DNA of 64,000 nt from Enterococcus haemoperoxidus ATCC BAA-382. Lineage in GTDB: Bacteria > Bacillota > Bacilli > Lactobacillales > Enterococcaceae. Shown piece after piece: positions 1 through 8,374 of the stretch; positions within the stretch are counted from its first letter, which is position 1, and every line of letters starts with the position of its first letter. The position numbers were made by a program, and so were the translations under genes. Under the pieces are notes generated by a model that was not told the DNA's origin, did no database searches, and saw only the letters and a program-made list of their open reading frames with translations. The DNA lies in NCBI RefSeq assembly GCF_000407165.1, contig NZ_KE136479.1:2243464-2307463 (forward strand), in the 5' to 3' direction.

Positions 1-1201
1 TTTGAAATTCTTGATAATTTGAGAGTGCCAATAAATTTATTAATCCCAGTGTATTTTGATCTTCTTCCTGTCCAATTTTAAGATGAAATTGGCTACCCGT
101 CAACTTATAATTTAATGTGACTAGTGAATCAATTTTTGTATCCGGTTCCTTTTCAATTATTTGCGCTATTTTTTCAAAATCATTCTCAGCCACGATAAAG
201 TCAGTCGGTGCTGTTGTGTTTACGGAATTCATCCCTATAGTATAAATAGAAGCCGCACCACCGATCATGCCTAAAGCAATGGCAATAAAAACAGTCACAG
301 CAGATAATGTATTTCCGCCTCTTTTAATATGAAGTTTTGTATTTCCTAAAGCGAGCATATTTAAATTTCGATAGTAGTTGAATTTACTTTTCCCAAATAA
401 AAATGCAATTAGGTACATTGTGTATTTAAAAAATAAATACGTTCCTACTATACAGATAAACATGATGACCAAAGGAGCAATCAAAAAACCAGAAAACCCC
501 AATCTCGTATGCAGTAACAGTGTACCAAAATGAATAACATTATAGGATAAAAAATAGCCAGTACAGATAAGTATTACACCAAGGATACCTAAAAAAATCT
601 TTGCGATAGATTGTTTGTTTGAATGGATCGTATTTTTTCCGACTGGTTTAAGCAAATTGGTTACTTGATAGCGGTAGATCAACCAACTGCTTCGAATAGA
701 AACCATTACTAACATAAAAACAAACACTAAACTTGTTTGGATCATGGAAGGAACCGAAACAAAAAAGAGACTTTCTACTTGTAAAAACATCGCTTTTGCT
801 AGAATCATCGAAAATAACTTAGAAAAAACAATCCCTAAGAGAATCCCAGTAACTAACGAAACTGCGCCTAAAATCAGCGTTTCTACAAAAAATAAAAAAG
901 AAATCTGTCCTTTACGCATCCCAATTAAATGATATAAACCAATTTCTTTTCCCCTTTTTAATAAGAAGAAATGATTTGCCGCAAACATAAAGCCTAAAAT
1001 CATGACTACAACCAGAATACCACCTAAGTTCATCGCACCATTGATATGAACCTCTTGTCCGACTCTGTTAGCCAGTGATCGATTATAAGTAATCGCACTA
1101 AAACAATAGTAAACAACCACGGCAAACGTCATACTGACAAAATAAACTAAATAATTAAGAAATTGTCCTTTGAAATTTTTCCAAGACAAATTAAAAATCA
1201 T
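1..1201 (-). CDS. FtsX-like ABC transporter permease, partial (C-terminus off the window)
   Basis: The reverse strand reads open from an ATG at 1201 to the window edge, so about 400 N-terminal residues are visible. The product starts MIFNLSWKNFKGQFLNY and then gives alternating hydrophobic helices, including one with the motif KRGKEIGLYHLIGMRKGQI, which is typical of FtsX/BceB-type permeases. A large non-membrane stretch begins near the truncated end, as expected for the extracellular loop of BceB-like exporters. The start overlaps the last 11 bp of the ATPase gene, so the two are translationally coupled and form one exporter. BceAB-type pairs usually export or sense peptide antibiotics; the substrate here is unknown. 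Confidence 0.85.
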   Translation of the reverse strand, partial: MIFNLSWKNFKGQFLNYLVYFVSMTFAVVVYYCFSAITYNRSLANRVGQEVHINGAMNLGGILVVVMILGFMFAANHFFLLKRGKEIGLYHLIGMRKGQISFLFFVETLILGAVSLVTGILLGIVFSKLFSMILAKAMFLQVESLFFVSVPSMIQTSLVFVFMLVMVSIRSSWLIYRYQVTNLLKPVGKNTIHSNKQSIAKIFLGILGVILICTGYFLSYNVIHFGTLLLHTRLGFSGFLIAPLVIMFICIVGTYLFFKYTMYLIAFLFGKSKFNYYRNLNMLALGNTKLHIKRGGNTLSAVTVFIAIALGMIGGAASIYTIGMNSVNTTAPTDFIVAENDFEKIAQIIEKEPDTKIDSLVTLNYKLTGSQFHLKIGQEEDQNTLGLINLLALSNYQEFQ

Positions 1202-1958
1202 TGGCACGGCCACCTCCGCCAATCGTTGCCTGCATATCGATCACCCGATTAAAGAATTCTTTTCTTGAACCTTGACGAACAACTTCTGAAAAAATCACCC
1301 CATCTTTAATAAATAAGATGCGATTGCAATAACTTGCTGTATACGGATCATGAGTAACCATCATGATCGTTGCATCATCTTGTAAATTCATAGTTGTCAT
1401 ATATTGAAGTAACTCGGCAGCTGATTTTGAATCCAGTGATCCAGTAGGTTCATCTGCAAATATGATTTTAGGTTTGGTGATCAATGCTCGTGCTGCGGCC
1501 ACACGTTGTTTTTGCCCAACAGAAATCATATTAGGGTAAGCAGTCAATAACTGATCGATTCCTAAAATGTTGGCAACATGAGTTAGACGTTGTTCCATTT
1601 CAACTAATGGCATTCGATCAACAGCCAACGGTAACAAGATATTATCTTTCACCGTCAACGTATCCATTAAATTAAAATTCTGAAAAATAAACCCTAACTT
1701 TTTACGACGAAAATCGCTAATTTGATGGTCCCGCATTTTCAAAATATCTTGACCATCGATTTGAACACTTCCAGTTGTTGGTAATGCGATTGTTGAAATA
1801 GTACTCAATAATGTTGATTTTCCTGCACCACTTGGACCCATGATTCCCACAAATTCACCTTGATCAACAGAAAAGGAAATATTATTTAAAACTTGTACTT
1901 TATTACTTCGATACCCATAAGATTTGCTTAAATGGTTCACTTCTAAAATTTTTTTCAT
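1191..1958 (-). CDS. ABC transporter ATP-binding protein, BceA/LolD-like
   Basis: 255 residues, normal length for this family. Walker A is GPSGAGKST at residues 41-49, Walker B with the following loop is IIFADEPTGSLDS, and the switch histidine is in MMVTHDP. The ABC signature reads ISVGQKQR rather than LSGGQ, so the first signature glycine is valine. It is the first gene of a leftward pair with the FtsX-like permease and overlaps it by 11 bp. It likely powers an antimicrobial-peptide type exporter; no two-component genes are visible next to it in this window. Confidence 0.9.
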   Translation of the reverse strand: MKKILEVNHLSKSYGYRSNKVQVLNNISFSVDQGEFVGIMGPSGAGKSTLLSTISTIALPTTGSVQIDGQDILKMRDHQISDFRRKKLGFIFQNFNLMDTLTVKDNILLPLAVDRMPLVEMEQRLTHVANILGIDQLLTAYPNMISVGQKQRVAAARALITKPKIIFADEPTGSLDSKSAAELLQYMTTMNLQDDATIMMVTHDPYTASYCNRILFIKDGVIFSEVVRQGSRKEFFNRVIDMQATIGGGGRANDF

Positions 1959-2148
1959 CTATTTCTCTCCAGTTTAGTCATTGTCCTTATTCTACCAATA
2001 TTTTGCACAACTGAACATCGTTTCCTCTTACAATTAAGTAATAATAAAAATTTTTTTAGTAATCATTTATTTTTCTAAGCAAGAATGTTGTGACAATTTC
2101 CACAAACCTTTCAGGGAGTTGTTTTCACTATATTTTCATTTCTCATAA

Positions 2149-2206
2149 ACACTATATGTAGTTATTCAAAAGGAATAAAAATTAAATTTCACACTACATA
2201 TAGTTG
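2149..2206 (+). promoter_or_regulatory. Pair of NrdR boxes upstream of nrdD
   Basis: Two 16-bp sites close to the NrdR consensus acaCwAtATaTwGtgt are visible: acactatatgtagtta at 2149-2164 and acactacatatagttg at 2191-2206. Their starts are 42 bp apart, about four helical turns, so they lie on the same face of the DNA. The second box overlaps the -35 hexamer of the nrdD promoter. NrdR represses ribonucleotide reductase genes when (d)ATP is plentiful. No NrdR gene is in the window. Confidence 0.85.
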
Positions 2207-2232
2207 AAAGATTCAATAGATTGTTTTATGAT
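2204..2232 (+). promoter_or_regulatory. Promoter of nrdDG
   Basis: TTGAAA at 2204-2209 and TATGAT at 2227-2232 are separated by exactly 17 bp. The -35 hexamer lies in the downstream NrdR box. The leader to the nrdD ATG is short and contains a GAGGAG ribosome binding site. The rest of the 310-bp gap back to the ABC gene holds nothing else recognisable. Confidence 0.75.
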
Positions 2233-2268
2233 AAGGAAGGAATAAATCTATGAGGAGATGGGTAGCAA

Positions 2269-4461
2269 ATGATGGAAATAAAGCAAGCCAATAATGAAGT
2301 GAGTTCTACTGATTCAACCTTGAATACGATGAAAATCGTTAAAAGAGATGGACGTTTAGTTGATTTTGATGATCGAAAAATTTATGATGCTTTGATCAAA
2401 GCTGAACAAAAAATCCGAGGTTCTTTAGACCCGCTTGCTCATGAACGGATTCAAGAAATCGTAGAAAGAATTGATCAAGAAATTTCAGATCGTTTCGCTG
2501 AAGATGTAAAGATTTATGAGATTCAAAACATTGTCGAACATATTTTACTGGCAAAAAATGAATATGAACTAGCTGAAGAATATATCAACTACCGCACCCG
2601 TCGTGATTTTGAACGCAGTAAAGCGACTGACATCAATTTTACGATCAGTAAATTAATCAATAAGGATCAGTCAGTGGTAAACGAAAATGCGAATAAGGAC
2701 AGTGATGTTTTCAACACTCAACGAGACTTAACTGCTGGAATCGTAGGTAAATCGATTGGCTTAAAAATGTTACCTCCCCATGTTGCAAATGCACACCAAA
2801 AAGGTGATATCCATTATCATGACTTAGATTATCATCCATATACACCGATGACTAACTGTTGTTTGATTGATTTTAAAGGAATGCTCAACGATGGTTTTAA
2901 AATTGGTAATGCTGAAGTTGAATCCCCTAAATCGATTCAAACGGCTACAGCCCAAATTTCTCAAATTATTGCAAATGTCGCTTCTAGTCAATACGGCGGC
3001 TGTTCAGCTGACCGCGTAGATGAATTATTAGCTCCATTTGCTGAACTAAATTATCAAAAACATTTAGCTGATGCAAAAGAATGGATCGATGGATCTGAAC
3101 GTCAGAAGGAATATGCAAAAGCTAAAACTCAAAAAGATATTTACGATGCAATGCAAAGTTTAGAGTATGAAATCAATACATTATTTACATCTAACGGACA
3201 AACACCGTTTACTTCTTTAGGGTTTGGATTAGGACTAAGTTGGTTTGAAAGAGAAATTCAACGAGCAATCTTACAAATCAGAATCAATGGTTTAGGTAGT
3301 GAAAAGAGAACGGCAATTTTTCCTAAATTAATATTCACTTTGAAACGCGGGGTAAACTTAAATGAAACAGATCCAAACTACGATGTAAAACAACTAGCAT
3401 TAGAGTGTGCCACGAAACGAATGTACCCTGATGTTTTAAATTACGATAAATTAGTCGATTTGACTGGCAGCTTTAAGGTCCCAATGGGATGTCGTTCTTT
3501 TTTACAAGGATGGAAAGATGAACAAGGCAAGGAAATCAATGTCGGCCGTATGAACTTGGGTGTTGTCACCTTGAATCTTCCTAGAATCGCAATAGAAGCT
3601 CATGGAGATGTGGATAAGTTCTGGACTCTTTTAGCCGAGCGTCTTGAAACGATGAAAGATGCTTTAGTCTATCGCGTTGAACGCTGCAAAGAAGCAACAC
3701 CTGCAAATGCGCCGATTCTTTATATGTATGGTGCTTTTGGAAAACGATTATCTAAAAAAGAATCAGTCAATGAATTATTCAAAAATAAACGTGCTACTGT
3801 TTCACTCGGCTATATTGGGTTGTACGAAGTCGCTTCTGCTTTTTACGGTGGAGAATGGGAAACGAATCCTGAGGCAAAAGACTTTACCATTGCGATTTTA
3901 AAAGATTTAAAAGCTCATGCAGATAAATGGGGCGATACTTATGGTTATCACTTTAGCGTTTATTCTACACCAAGTGAGAGTTTAACTGATCGTTTCTGTC
4001 GTTTAGATACTGAAAAGTTTGGCGTGGTAGAGAATATCACCGATAAAGATTATTACACAAATAGTTTCCATTATGATGTTCGTAAAAATCCAACACCTTT
4101 TGAAAAATTAGATTTTGAGAAAGATTATCCACAATATTGTTCTGGCGGTTTTATCCACTATTGTGAATACCCAGTCCTACAACAAAATCCCAAAGCGTTA
4201 GAATCTGTTTGGGACTATGCTTATGATCGTGTTGGCTATCTCGGAACAAATACACCGATTGATCATTGCTATGAGTGTAACTTTGAAGGAGATTTCAATC
4301 CAACAGAACGCGGTTTTGAATGTCCACAGTGTGGCAACCACGATCCAAAATCATGTGATGTTGTCAAACGTACCTGTGGATATCTAGGCAATCCACAAGC
4401 TAGACCAATGGTTCACGGAAGGCACAAAGAAATATCTTCCCGTGTGAAACATATGAAATAA
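2269..4461 (+). CDS. nrdD: Anaerobic (class III) ribonucleoside-triphosphate reductase
   Basis: 730 residues. It reduces ribonucleotides to deoxyribonucleotides under anoxia using a glycyl radical. An ATP-cone allosteric domain (KIVKRDGRLVDFD onwards) occupies roughly residues 22-115. The catalytic barrel follows. The C-terminal zinc site is CYEC...CPQC, and the radical glycine is in RTCGYLG near residue 704. The start ATG is 10-15 bases after GAGGAG; a second ATG follows immediately and could also be used. The partner activase nrdG lies 694 bp downstream, beyond a tandem repeat array that begins on the last base of this stop codon. NrdR boxes upstream indicate nucleotide-responsive repression. 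Confidence 0.97.
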   Translation: MMEIKQANNEVSSTDSTLNTMKIVKRDGRLVDFDDRKIYDALIKAEQKIRGSLDPLAHERIQEIVERIDQEISDRFAEDVKIYEIQNIVEHILLAKNEYELAEEYINYRTRRDFERSKATDINFTISKLINKDQSVVNENANKDSDVFNTQRDLTAGIVGKSIGLKMLPPHVANAHQKGDIHYHDLDYHPYTPMTNCCLIDFKGMLNDGFKIGNAEVESPKSIQTATAQISQIIANVASSQYGGCSADRVDELLAPFAELNYQKHLADAKEWIDGSERQKEYAKAKTQKDIYDAMQSLEYEINTLFTSNGQTPFTSLGFGLGLSWFEREIQRAILQIRINGLGSEKRTAIFPKLIFTLKRGVNLNETDPNYDVKQLALECATKRMYPDVLNYDKLVDLTGSFKVPMGCRSFLQGWKDEQGKEINVGRMNLGVVTLNLPRIAIEAHGDVDKFWTLLAERLETMKDALVYRVERCKEATPANAPILYMYGAFGKRLSKKESVNELFKNKRATVSLGYIGLYEVASAFYGGEWETNPEAKDFTIAILKDLKAHADKWGDTYGYHFSVYSTPSESLTDRFCRLDTEKFGVVENITDKDYYTNSFHYDVRKNPTPFEKLDFEKDYPQYCSGGFIHYCEYPVLQQNPKALESVWDYAYDRVGYLGTNTPIDHCYECNFEGDFNPTERGFECPQCGNHDPKSCDVVKRTCGYLGNPQARPMVHGRHKEISSRVKHMK

Positions 4462-5070
4462 AAAGCGGATTGAACCGTTTAGATCTTGAACAAATTAGGA
4501 AAATGATGTAAAGATGCTTTTTATCTTTACAAGCGTTTTATCTATTTGTTGAAGGATCTGGTTCATGTAGCTAGATTCAATAAAAAGCGGGTTGAACCGT
4601 TTAGATCTTGAACAAATTAGGAAAATGATGTAAAGATGCTTTTTATCTTTACAAGCATTTTATCTATTTGTTGAAAGATCTGGTTCATGTAGCTAGATTC
4701 AATAAAAAGCGGATTGAACCGTTTAGATCTTGAACAAATTAGGAAAATGATGTAAAGATGCTTTTTATCTTTACAAGCATTTTATCTATTTGTTGAAAGA
4801 TCTGGTTCATGTAGCTAGATTCAATAAAAAGCGGATTGAACCGTTTAGATCTTGAACAAATTAGGAAAATGATGTAAAGATGCTTTTTATCTTTACAAGC
4901 ATTTTATCTATTTGTTGAAAGATCTGGTTCATGTAGCTAGATTCAATAAAAAGCGGATTGAACCGGTTAGATCTTGAACAAATTAGGAAAATGATGTAAA
5001 GATGCTTTTTATCTTTACAAGCATTTTATCTATTTGTTGAAAGATCTGGTTCATGTAGCTAGATTCGATA
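4461..5070 (+). repeat. Five tandem 122-bp fold-back repeats between nrdD and nrdG
   Basis: AAAAGCGG/AAAAGCGGG unit starts lie at 4461, 4583, 4705, 4827 and 4949, with constant 122-bp spacing, and a degenerate sixth start at 5071. The units are nearly identical; differences are single bases, mostly in the first and last copies. Each unit is a long imperfect palindrome around a central GCTTTTT loop: TGTAAAGAT pairs with ATCTTTACA, GAACAAAT with ATTTGTT, AGATCTT with AAGATCT, and TGAACC with GGTTCA. Each unit ends GTAGCTAGATTCAAT. The array fills the nrdD-nrdG gap and starts on the nrdD stop codon. It is not coding. See the similar arrays at 29382 and 32235. Confidence 0.95.
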
Positions 5071-5094
5071 AAAAGTGGAATATGTTAATTCCAA

Positions 5095-5134
5095 AAAAAC
5101 GGTATCCCCTGCAATTTTAGCAAGCATCGTTTTT
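5095..5134 (+). terminator. Weak hairpin with T-rich tail just before nrdG
   Basis: AAAAACG at 5095-5101 can pair with CGTTTTT at 5128-5134 around a 26-base interior that includes TGC/GCA. It could attenuate readthrough from nrdD into nrdG, but the stem is short and the call is tentative. Confidence 0.3.
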
Positions 5135-5155
5135 ATTTGAAAGGATGACTAAAAA

Positions 5156-5758
5156 ATGAGAAATCCTAAACCGCAAGAATGGTTGGCTAAAGAACTTAGT
5201 CAAAACTATATTGCAGATTATAAATCATTTAACTTTGTGGATGGCGAAGGCGTGCGCAATAGTCTATATGTTAGTGGATGCCTTTTTGCTTGTGAAGGTT
5301 GTTTTAACCAAGCTGTGCAAAGTTTTCGCTATGGTAAACCGTTCACAAAAGAATTAGAAGATAAAATCATCGAAGATTTGTCTCACGATTATGTACAAGG
5401 GCTTACCTTATTGGGTGGAGAACCTTTTTTAAATACAGCTGTTTGCTTGACTGTTGTCGATCGAATACACAAAGAATTTGGATTAAATAAAGATATCTGG
5501 TCTTGGTCAGGATATACTTTTGAAGAACTGTTACTAGAATCTGAAGATAAACTTGAACTATTAAACAAAATTGATATCTTAGTAGATGGTCGTTTTGAAT
5601 TAGCTAAGAAGAACTTAAACCTTCAATTCAGAGGCAGTAGTAACCAACGAATCATTGATGTCAAAAAATCATTAGCTACTGGAAAAGCTGTCATTTGGGA
5701 TAAATGCCATGATGCTGAACAAACCTATGAACAAATAAAAAAAGGGAACTTAATTTAA
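5156..5758 (+). CDS. nrdG: Anaerobic ribonucleotide reductase activating protein
   Basis: 200 residues. This radical-SAM enzyme makes the glycyl radical on NrdD by reductive cleavage of S-adenosylmethionine. The cluster motif is C42-x3-C46-x2-C49 (CLFACEGC), and LLGGEPF further on is the usual SAM-contact GGE motif. AAAGGATG lies about 8 bases before the ATG. It is the second gene of the nrdDG unit, but the intergenic repeats put it almost 700 bp from nrdD, so its expression relative to nrdD may depend on readthrough or on a local promoter. Confidence 0.96.
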   Translation: MRNPKPQEWLAKELSQNYIADYKSFNFVDGEGVRNSLYVSGCLFACEGCFNQAVQSFRYGKPFTKELEDKIIEDLSHDYVQGLTLLGGEPFLNTAVCLTVVDRIHKEFGLNKDIWSWSGYTFEELLLESEDKLELLNKIDILVDGRFELAKKNLNLQFRGSSNQRIIDVKKSLATGKAVIWDKCHDAEQTYEQIKKGNLI

Positions 5759-5778
5759 TCGATCACATCAATTCTTAC

Positions 5779-5822
5779 CACTGCAGCTGTAGAATAATTT
5801 CTCATGGCTGTAGTGTTTTTTA
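5779..5822 (+). terminator. Rho-independent terminator after nrdG
   Basis: CACTGCAGCT (5779-5788) pairs, with two G-U pairs, with GGCTGTAGTG (5806-5815), followed by a T run. Confidence 0.75.
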
Positions 5823-5938
5823 GTTAAATCCACTACCTTATCGAATTATTGGCTCATCTTTTATATGTATATTACAATAAAAAAATAGAATAATTCGTTC
5901 TTGAATACACTCAAACAAAAAATAAGGAGGAAACTATT

Positions 5939-6727
5939 ATGACAAAAAATCAGTCATCATCTGTAAAAAAAGCGATCATCACGGGGGCTGCTTCGGGAAT
6001 TGGTTATGCTACAGCCAAATTATTTATCGAAAAAGGATTTATCGTAGGTTTAATTGACGCTGACAAAAAACGGTTAGAAACCATTTCTAAAGATTTTAAG
6101 CAAAGCGGTCATGAATGCTACTACAGAAGTGTGGATGTAACCGATGAAGTTAGCTTAAAAAAAGCAATTGACGAATTAACTGATAGTCTAGAAGGCTTGG
6201 ATATCTTTTTCAGTAATGCAGGAATAAATGGAACTTGGGCTCCCATCGAAACCTTAACAATTGATGAATGGGATCGTACAATAAACACTAATTTGCGTAG
6301 TACTTTTTTATGCATAAAATTTGCGATTCCCCATATGAAAGAGAACGGTGGCTCAATTATTATCACAAGTTCTATCAACGGGACTAGAATTTTTAATAAT
6401 TTTGGTGCATCAGCGTACAGTGCTTCAAAAGCTGGGCAAGTTGCCTTTACAAAGATGGCTGCCCTAGAACTTGCGCGTTATAACATTCGGGTCAATGCCA
6501 TCTGTCCTGGTGCTATCGACACAGCCATCAATGAAAAAACAACCTATTCAGATGAATTAAAAGAAGTTGAAATCAAAGTGGAATTTCCTGAAGGCAATCG
6601 TCCTTTAAAAAATAAAACTGGAACTAGTAAACAAGTTGCGCAATCTGTTTTATTTTTGGCAACTGATGCATCGGCTAATATTTCTGGAACTGAGCTTTAC
6701 GTAGATGGAGCAGAATCTTTACTTTAA
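5939..6727 (+). CDS. Short-chain dehydrogenase/reductase (SDR) family protein
   Basis: 262 residues, classical SDR length. The dinucleotide-binding motif TGAASGIG is at 15-22, SNAG at 92-95, Asn118, Ser144/145, and the YSASK catalytic motif has Tyr160 and Lys164. It is a cytosolic NAD(P)(H)-dependent oxidoreductase; the substrate cannot be deduced. GVGIGG-type sugar or sterol specificity markers are not obvious. The start follows a strong AAGGAGGAA site. It stands alone, convergent with the photolyase. Confidence 0.9.
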   Translation: MTKNQSSSVKKAIITGAASGIGYATAKLFIEKGFIVGLIDADKKRLETISKDFKQSGHECYYRSVDVTDEVSLKKAIDELTDSLEGLDIFFSNAGINGTWAPIETLTIDEWDRTINTNLRSTFLCIKFAIPHMKENGGSIIITSSINGTRIFNNFGASAYSASKAGQVAFTKMAALELARYNIRVNAICPGAIDTAINEKTTYSDELKEVEIKVEFPEGNRPLKNKTGTSKQVAQSVLFLATDASANISGTELYVDGAESLL

Positions 6728-6734
6728 TATGGAA

Positions 6735-6790
6735 AAAAGTGTTTAGCTCCCGGAAATAAGGTGAAATTTATTTCTAGGAGCTACTTTTTC
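6735..6790. terminator. Bidirectional terminator between the SDR gene and phr
   Basis: TAGCTCC (6744-6750) pairs with GGAGCTA (6777-6783), and GAAATAA (6753-6759) with TTATTTC (6768-6774), flanked by GAAAAAA and TTTTTC. It ends both convergent genes. Its AAAAAGTG start and palindromic layout recall the longer fold-back repeats elsewhere in the window, but it is much shorter. Confidence 0.8.
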
Positions 6791-6847
6791 TCGCTGTTTA
6801 ATCGAATTTAGTGCGCGCAACAAAACTAACTGACTTTTTCTTTCATC

Positions 6848-8266
6848 CTAAGATGAAGCTGTCTTGAAAAATGCAAGAATCTCTGAACGAATTTTGCTAT
6901 GATCAACGATTGGATCAGGGTAATCTTCACCCATAGAAACATTTATGGCATTTTGGAGTTCCGCTGGCATCTTACTTGGCTCATGAATATATTTATTTGG
7001 CACATCTTTTAATTCTGGAATAAACTGACGGATAAACTCTCCATGAGGATCGAATTTTTCACTTTGTGTTGTGGGATTGAATATTCGAAAGTAAGGAACT
7101 GCATCTGTTCCTGTAGACGCTGCCCATTGCCAACCACCAATATTACTTGCAGCATCATAATCGATTAATTTTTGCTGGAAATATTCTTCTCCCATCCGCC
7201 AATCAATCATTAAATCTTTCGTCAGGAATGATGCCACGATCATTCGCAAACGGTTATGCATCCACCCCGTTTGATTGAGCTGTCTCATTCCAGCATCAAC
7301 GATTGGAAAACCTGTCTTTCCTTCTTTCCATCGCTCAAACGATTCTCGATTATAACTCCATTGCAGTTGTCGATATTTCTCTTTGATCTCTTGTGTTTTT
7401 TGTTTAGGATTTTCAAAATAAATCATATTATAAAAATCACGCCAGCATAGTTCTGAGATAAATGTTTGACGACCATCCGAATCTGGTTCAGCATTTAGAG
7501 CATACCAAACTTTGCGAATGGATAATTCCCCTGTTCTTAAAAACCTTGATAGTTTACTTGTTTGATTTGAAAAAGGATAGTCTCTCCCTTTTTGATAATT
7601 ATGTAAGTGACTTTTTATAAATTCTTTCAGATAAGCCTCAGCTGCAACTTCTCCACATTCATAATCAAAGGGTAATTCTATTTTTTCAACAATCTGGTTA
7701 AAGTGTTTTTTTCCCTCATCAAATAATGGGTGCTTCAGCTTTTTAAATGACCGATCATTCTTCGTTGTTCGTTGATACATTCGTTTAGGCATTGTTAGCC
7801 ATTTTCTGAAATAAGGTGTAAAAACTTTGTAGCTTTCACCTGTTGGCTTTTTAATTTCTTCAACACCATGGATATGACTATCTTGAAATGAACACACTTG
7901 AATCTGGTTCTTTTCAAAAAAAGTAGTCATTATCTGATCCCGTTCTCTGCCGAAACCACGTTCATCTTTATTGAAATATACTGTATTCCAATCTTGAAAA
8001 GCATTCTTTAATTCTGCAAATTTTTCTTCCACATTCCCGTATAAAAAATGGAGCTCTATATTATTTGTTTTAGCATGTTCATAAAATGTTGATAACGTGT
8101 AGAAAAAAGCATCATGATTGTAACTATCTTCTAAAAATTGCAACGGATTCAATTGAAAAAGACAAATTAGTTCCTCTGTATCATGACTATCTTCTAGCAT
8201 CTTATTAAATGCTGTATTATCATCTAAACGAAGGTCTTTACGAAACCACATAATTGTTTTGCTCAT
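6848..8266 (-). CDS. phrB: Deoxyribodipyrimidine photo-lyase
   Basis: 472 residues from the ATG at 8266. The frame stays open 31 codons further upstream, but MSKTIMWFRKDLRLDDNTAF is the classical photolyase N-terminus and AAAGGAA lies 8 bases before this ATG. The N-terminal alpha/beta antenna-binding domain is followed by the FAD-binding domain with WCRDFYNM-like and WMHNRLRM motifs and the IGGWQWAASTGTDA motif of CPD photolyases. It repairs UV pyrimidine dimers with blue light. It is the last gene of the leftward HD hydrolase-dinB-phr run, which has a LexA-type box at its head. Confidence 0.94.
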   Translation of the reverse strand: MSKTIMWFRKDLRLDDNTAFNKMLEDSHDTEELICLFQLNPLQFLEDSYNHDAFFYTLSTFYEHAKTNNIELHFLYGNVEEKFAELKNAFQDWNTVYFNKDERGFGRERDQIMTTFFEKNQIQVCSFQDSHIHGVEEIKKPTGESYKVFTPYFRKWLTMPKRMYQRTTKNDRSFKKLKHPLFDEGKKHFNQIVEKIELPFDYECGEVAAEAYLKEFIKSHLHNYQKGRDYPFSNQTSKLSRFLRTGELSIRKVWYALNAEPDSDGRQTFISELCWRDFYNMIYFENPKQKTQEIKEKYRQLQWSYNRESFERWKEGKTGFPIVDAGMRQLNQTGWMHNRLRMIVASFLTKDLMIDWRMGEEYFQQKLIDYDAASNIGGWQWAASTGTDAVPYFRIFNPTTQSEKFDPHGEFIRQFIPELKDVPNKYIHEPSKMPAELQNAINVSMGEDYPDPIVDHSKIRSEILAFFKTASS

Positions 8267-8374
8267 TGAATTTTTCCTTTCGTGTTTCTGAATAAATCGT
8301 AACATAGATATTGATTTATCACGAAAATTTAAAGCTGTTTGATTTAAAAATATCAGCATAAATTAGTCTTTAAG

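Noticed and set aside
4461-5070. Possible CRISPR array
   Set aside because: The 122-bp units are continuous and nearly identical, with no variable spacers, and each is a self-complementary hairpin. No cas genes are present. The same holds for 32235-32718.
8267-8359. N-terminal extension of the photolyase (31 codons from the ATG at 8359)
   Set aside because: The canonical photolyase N-terminus and a good ribosome binding site support the ATG at 8266; the extension has neither.
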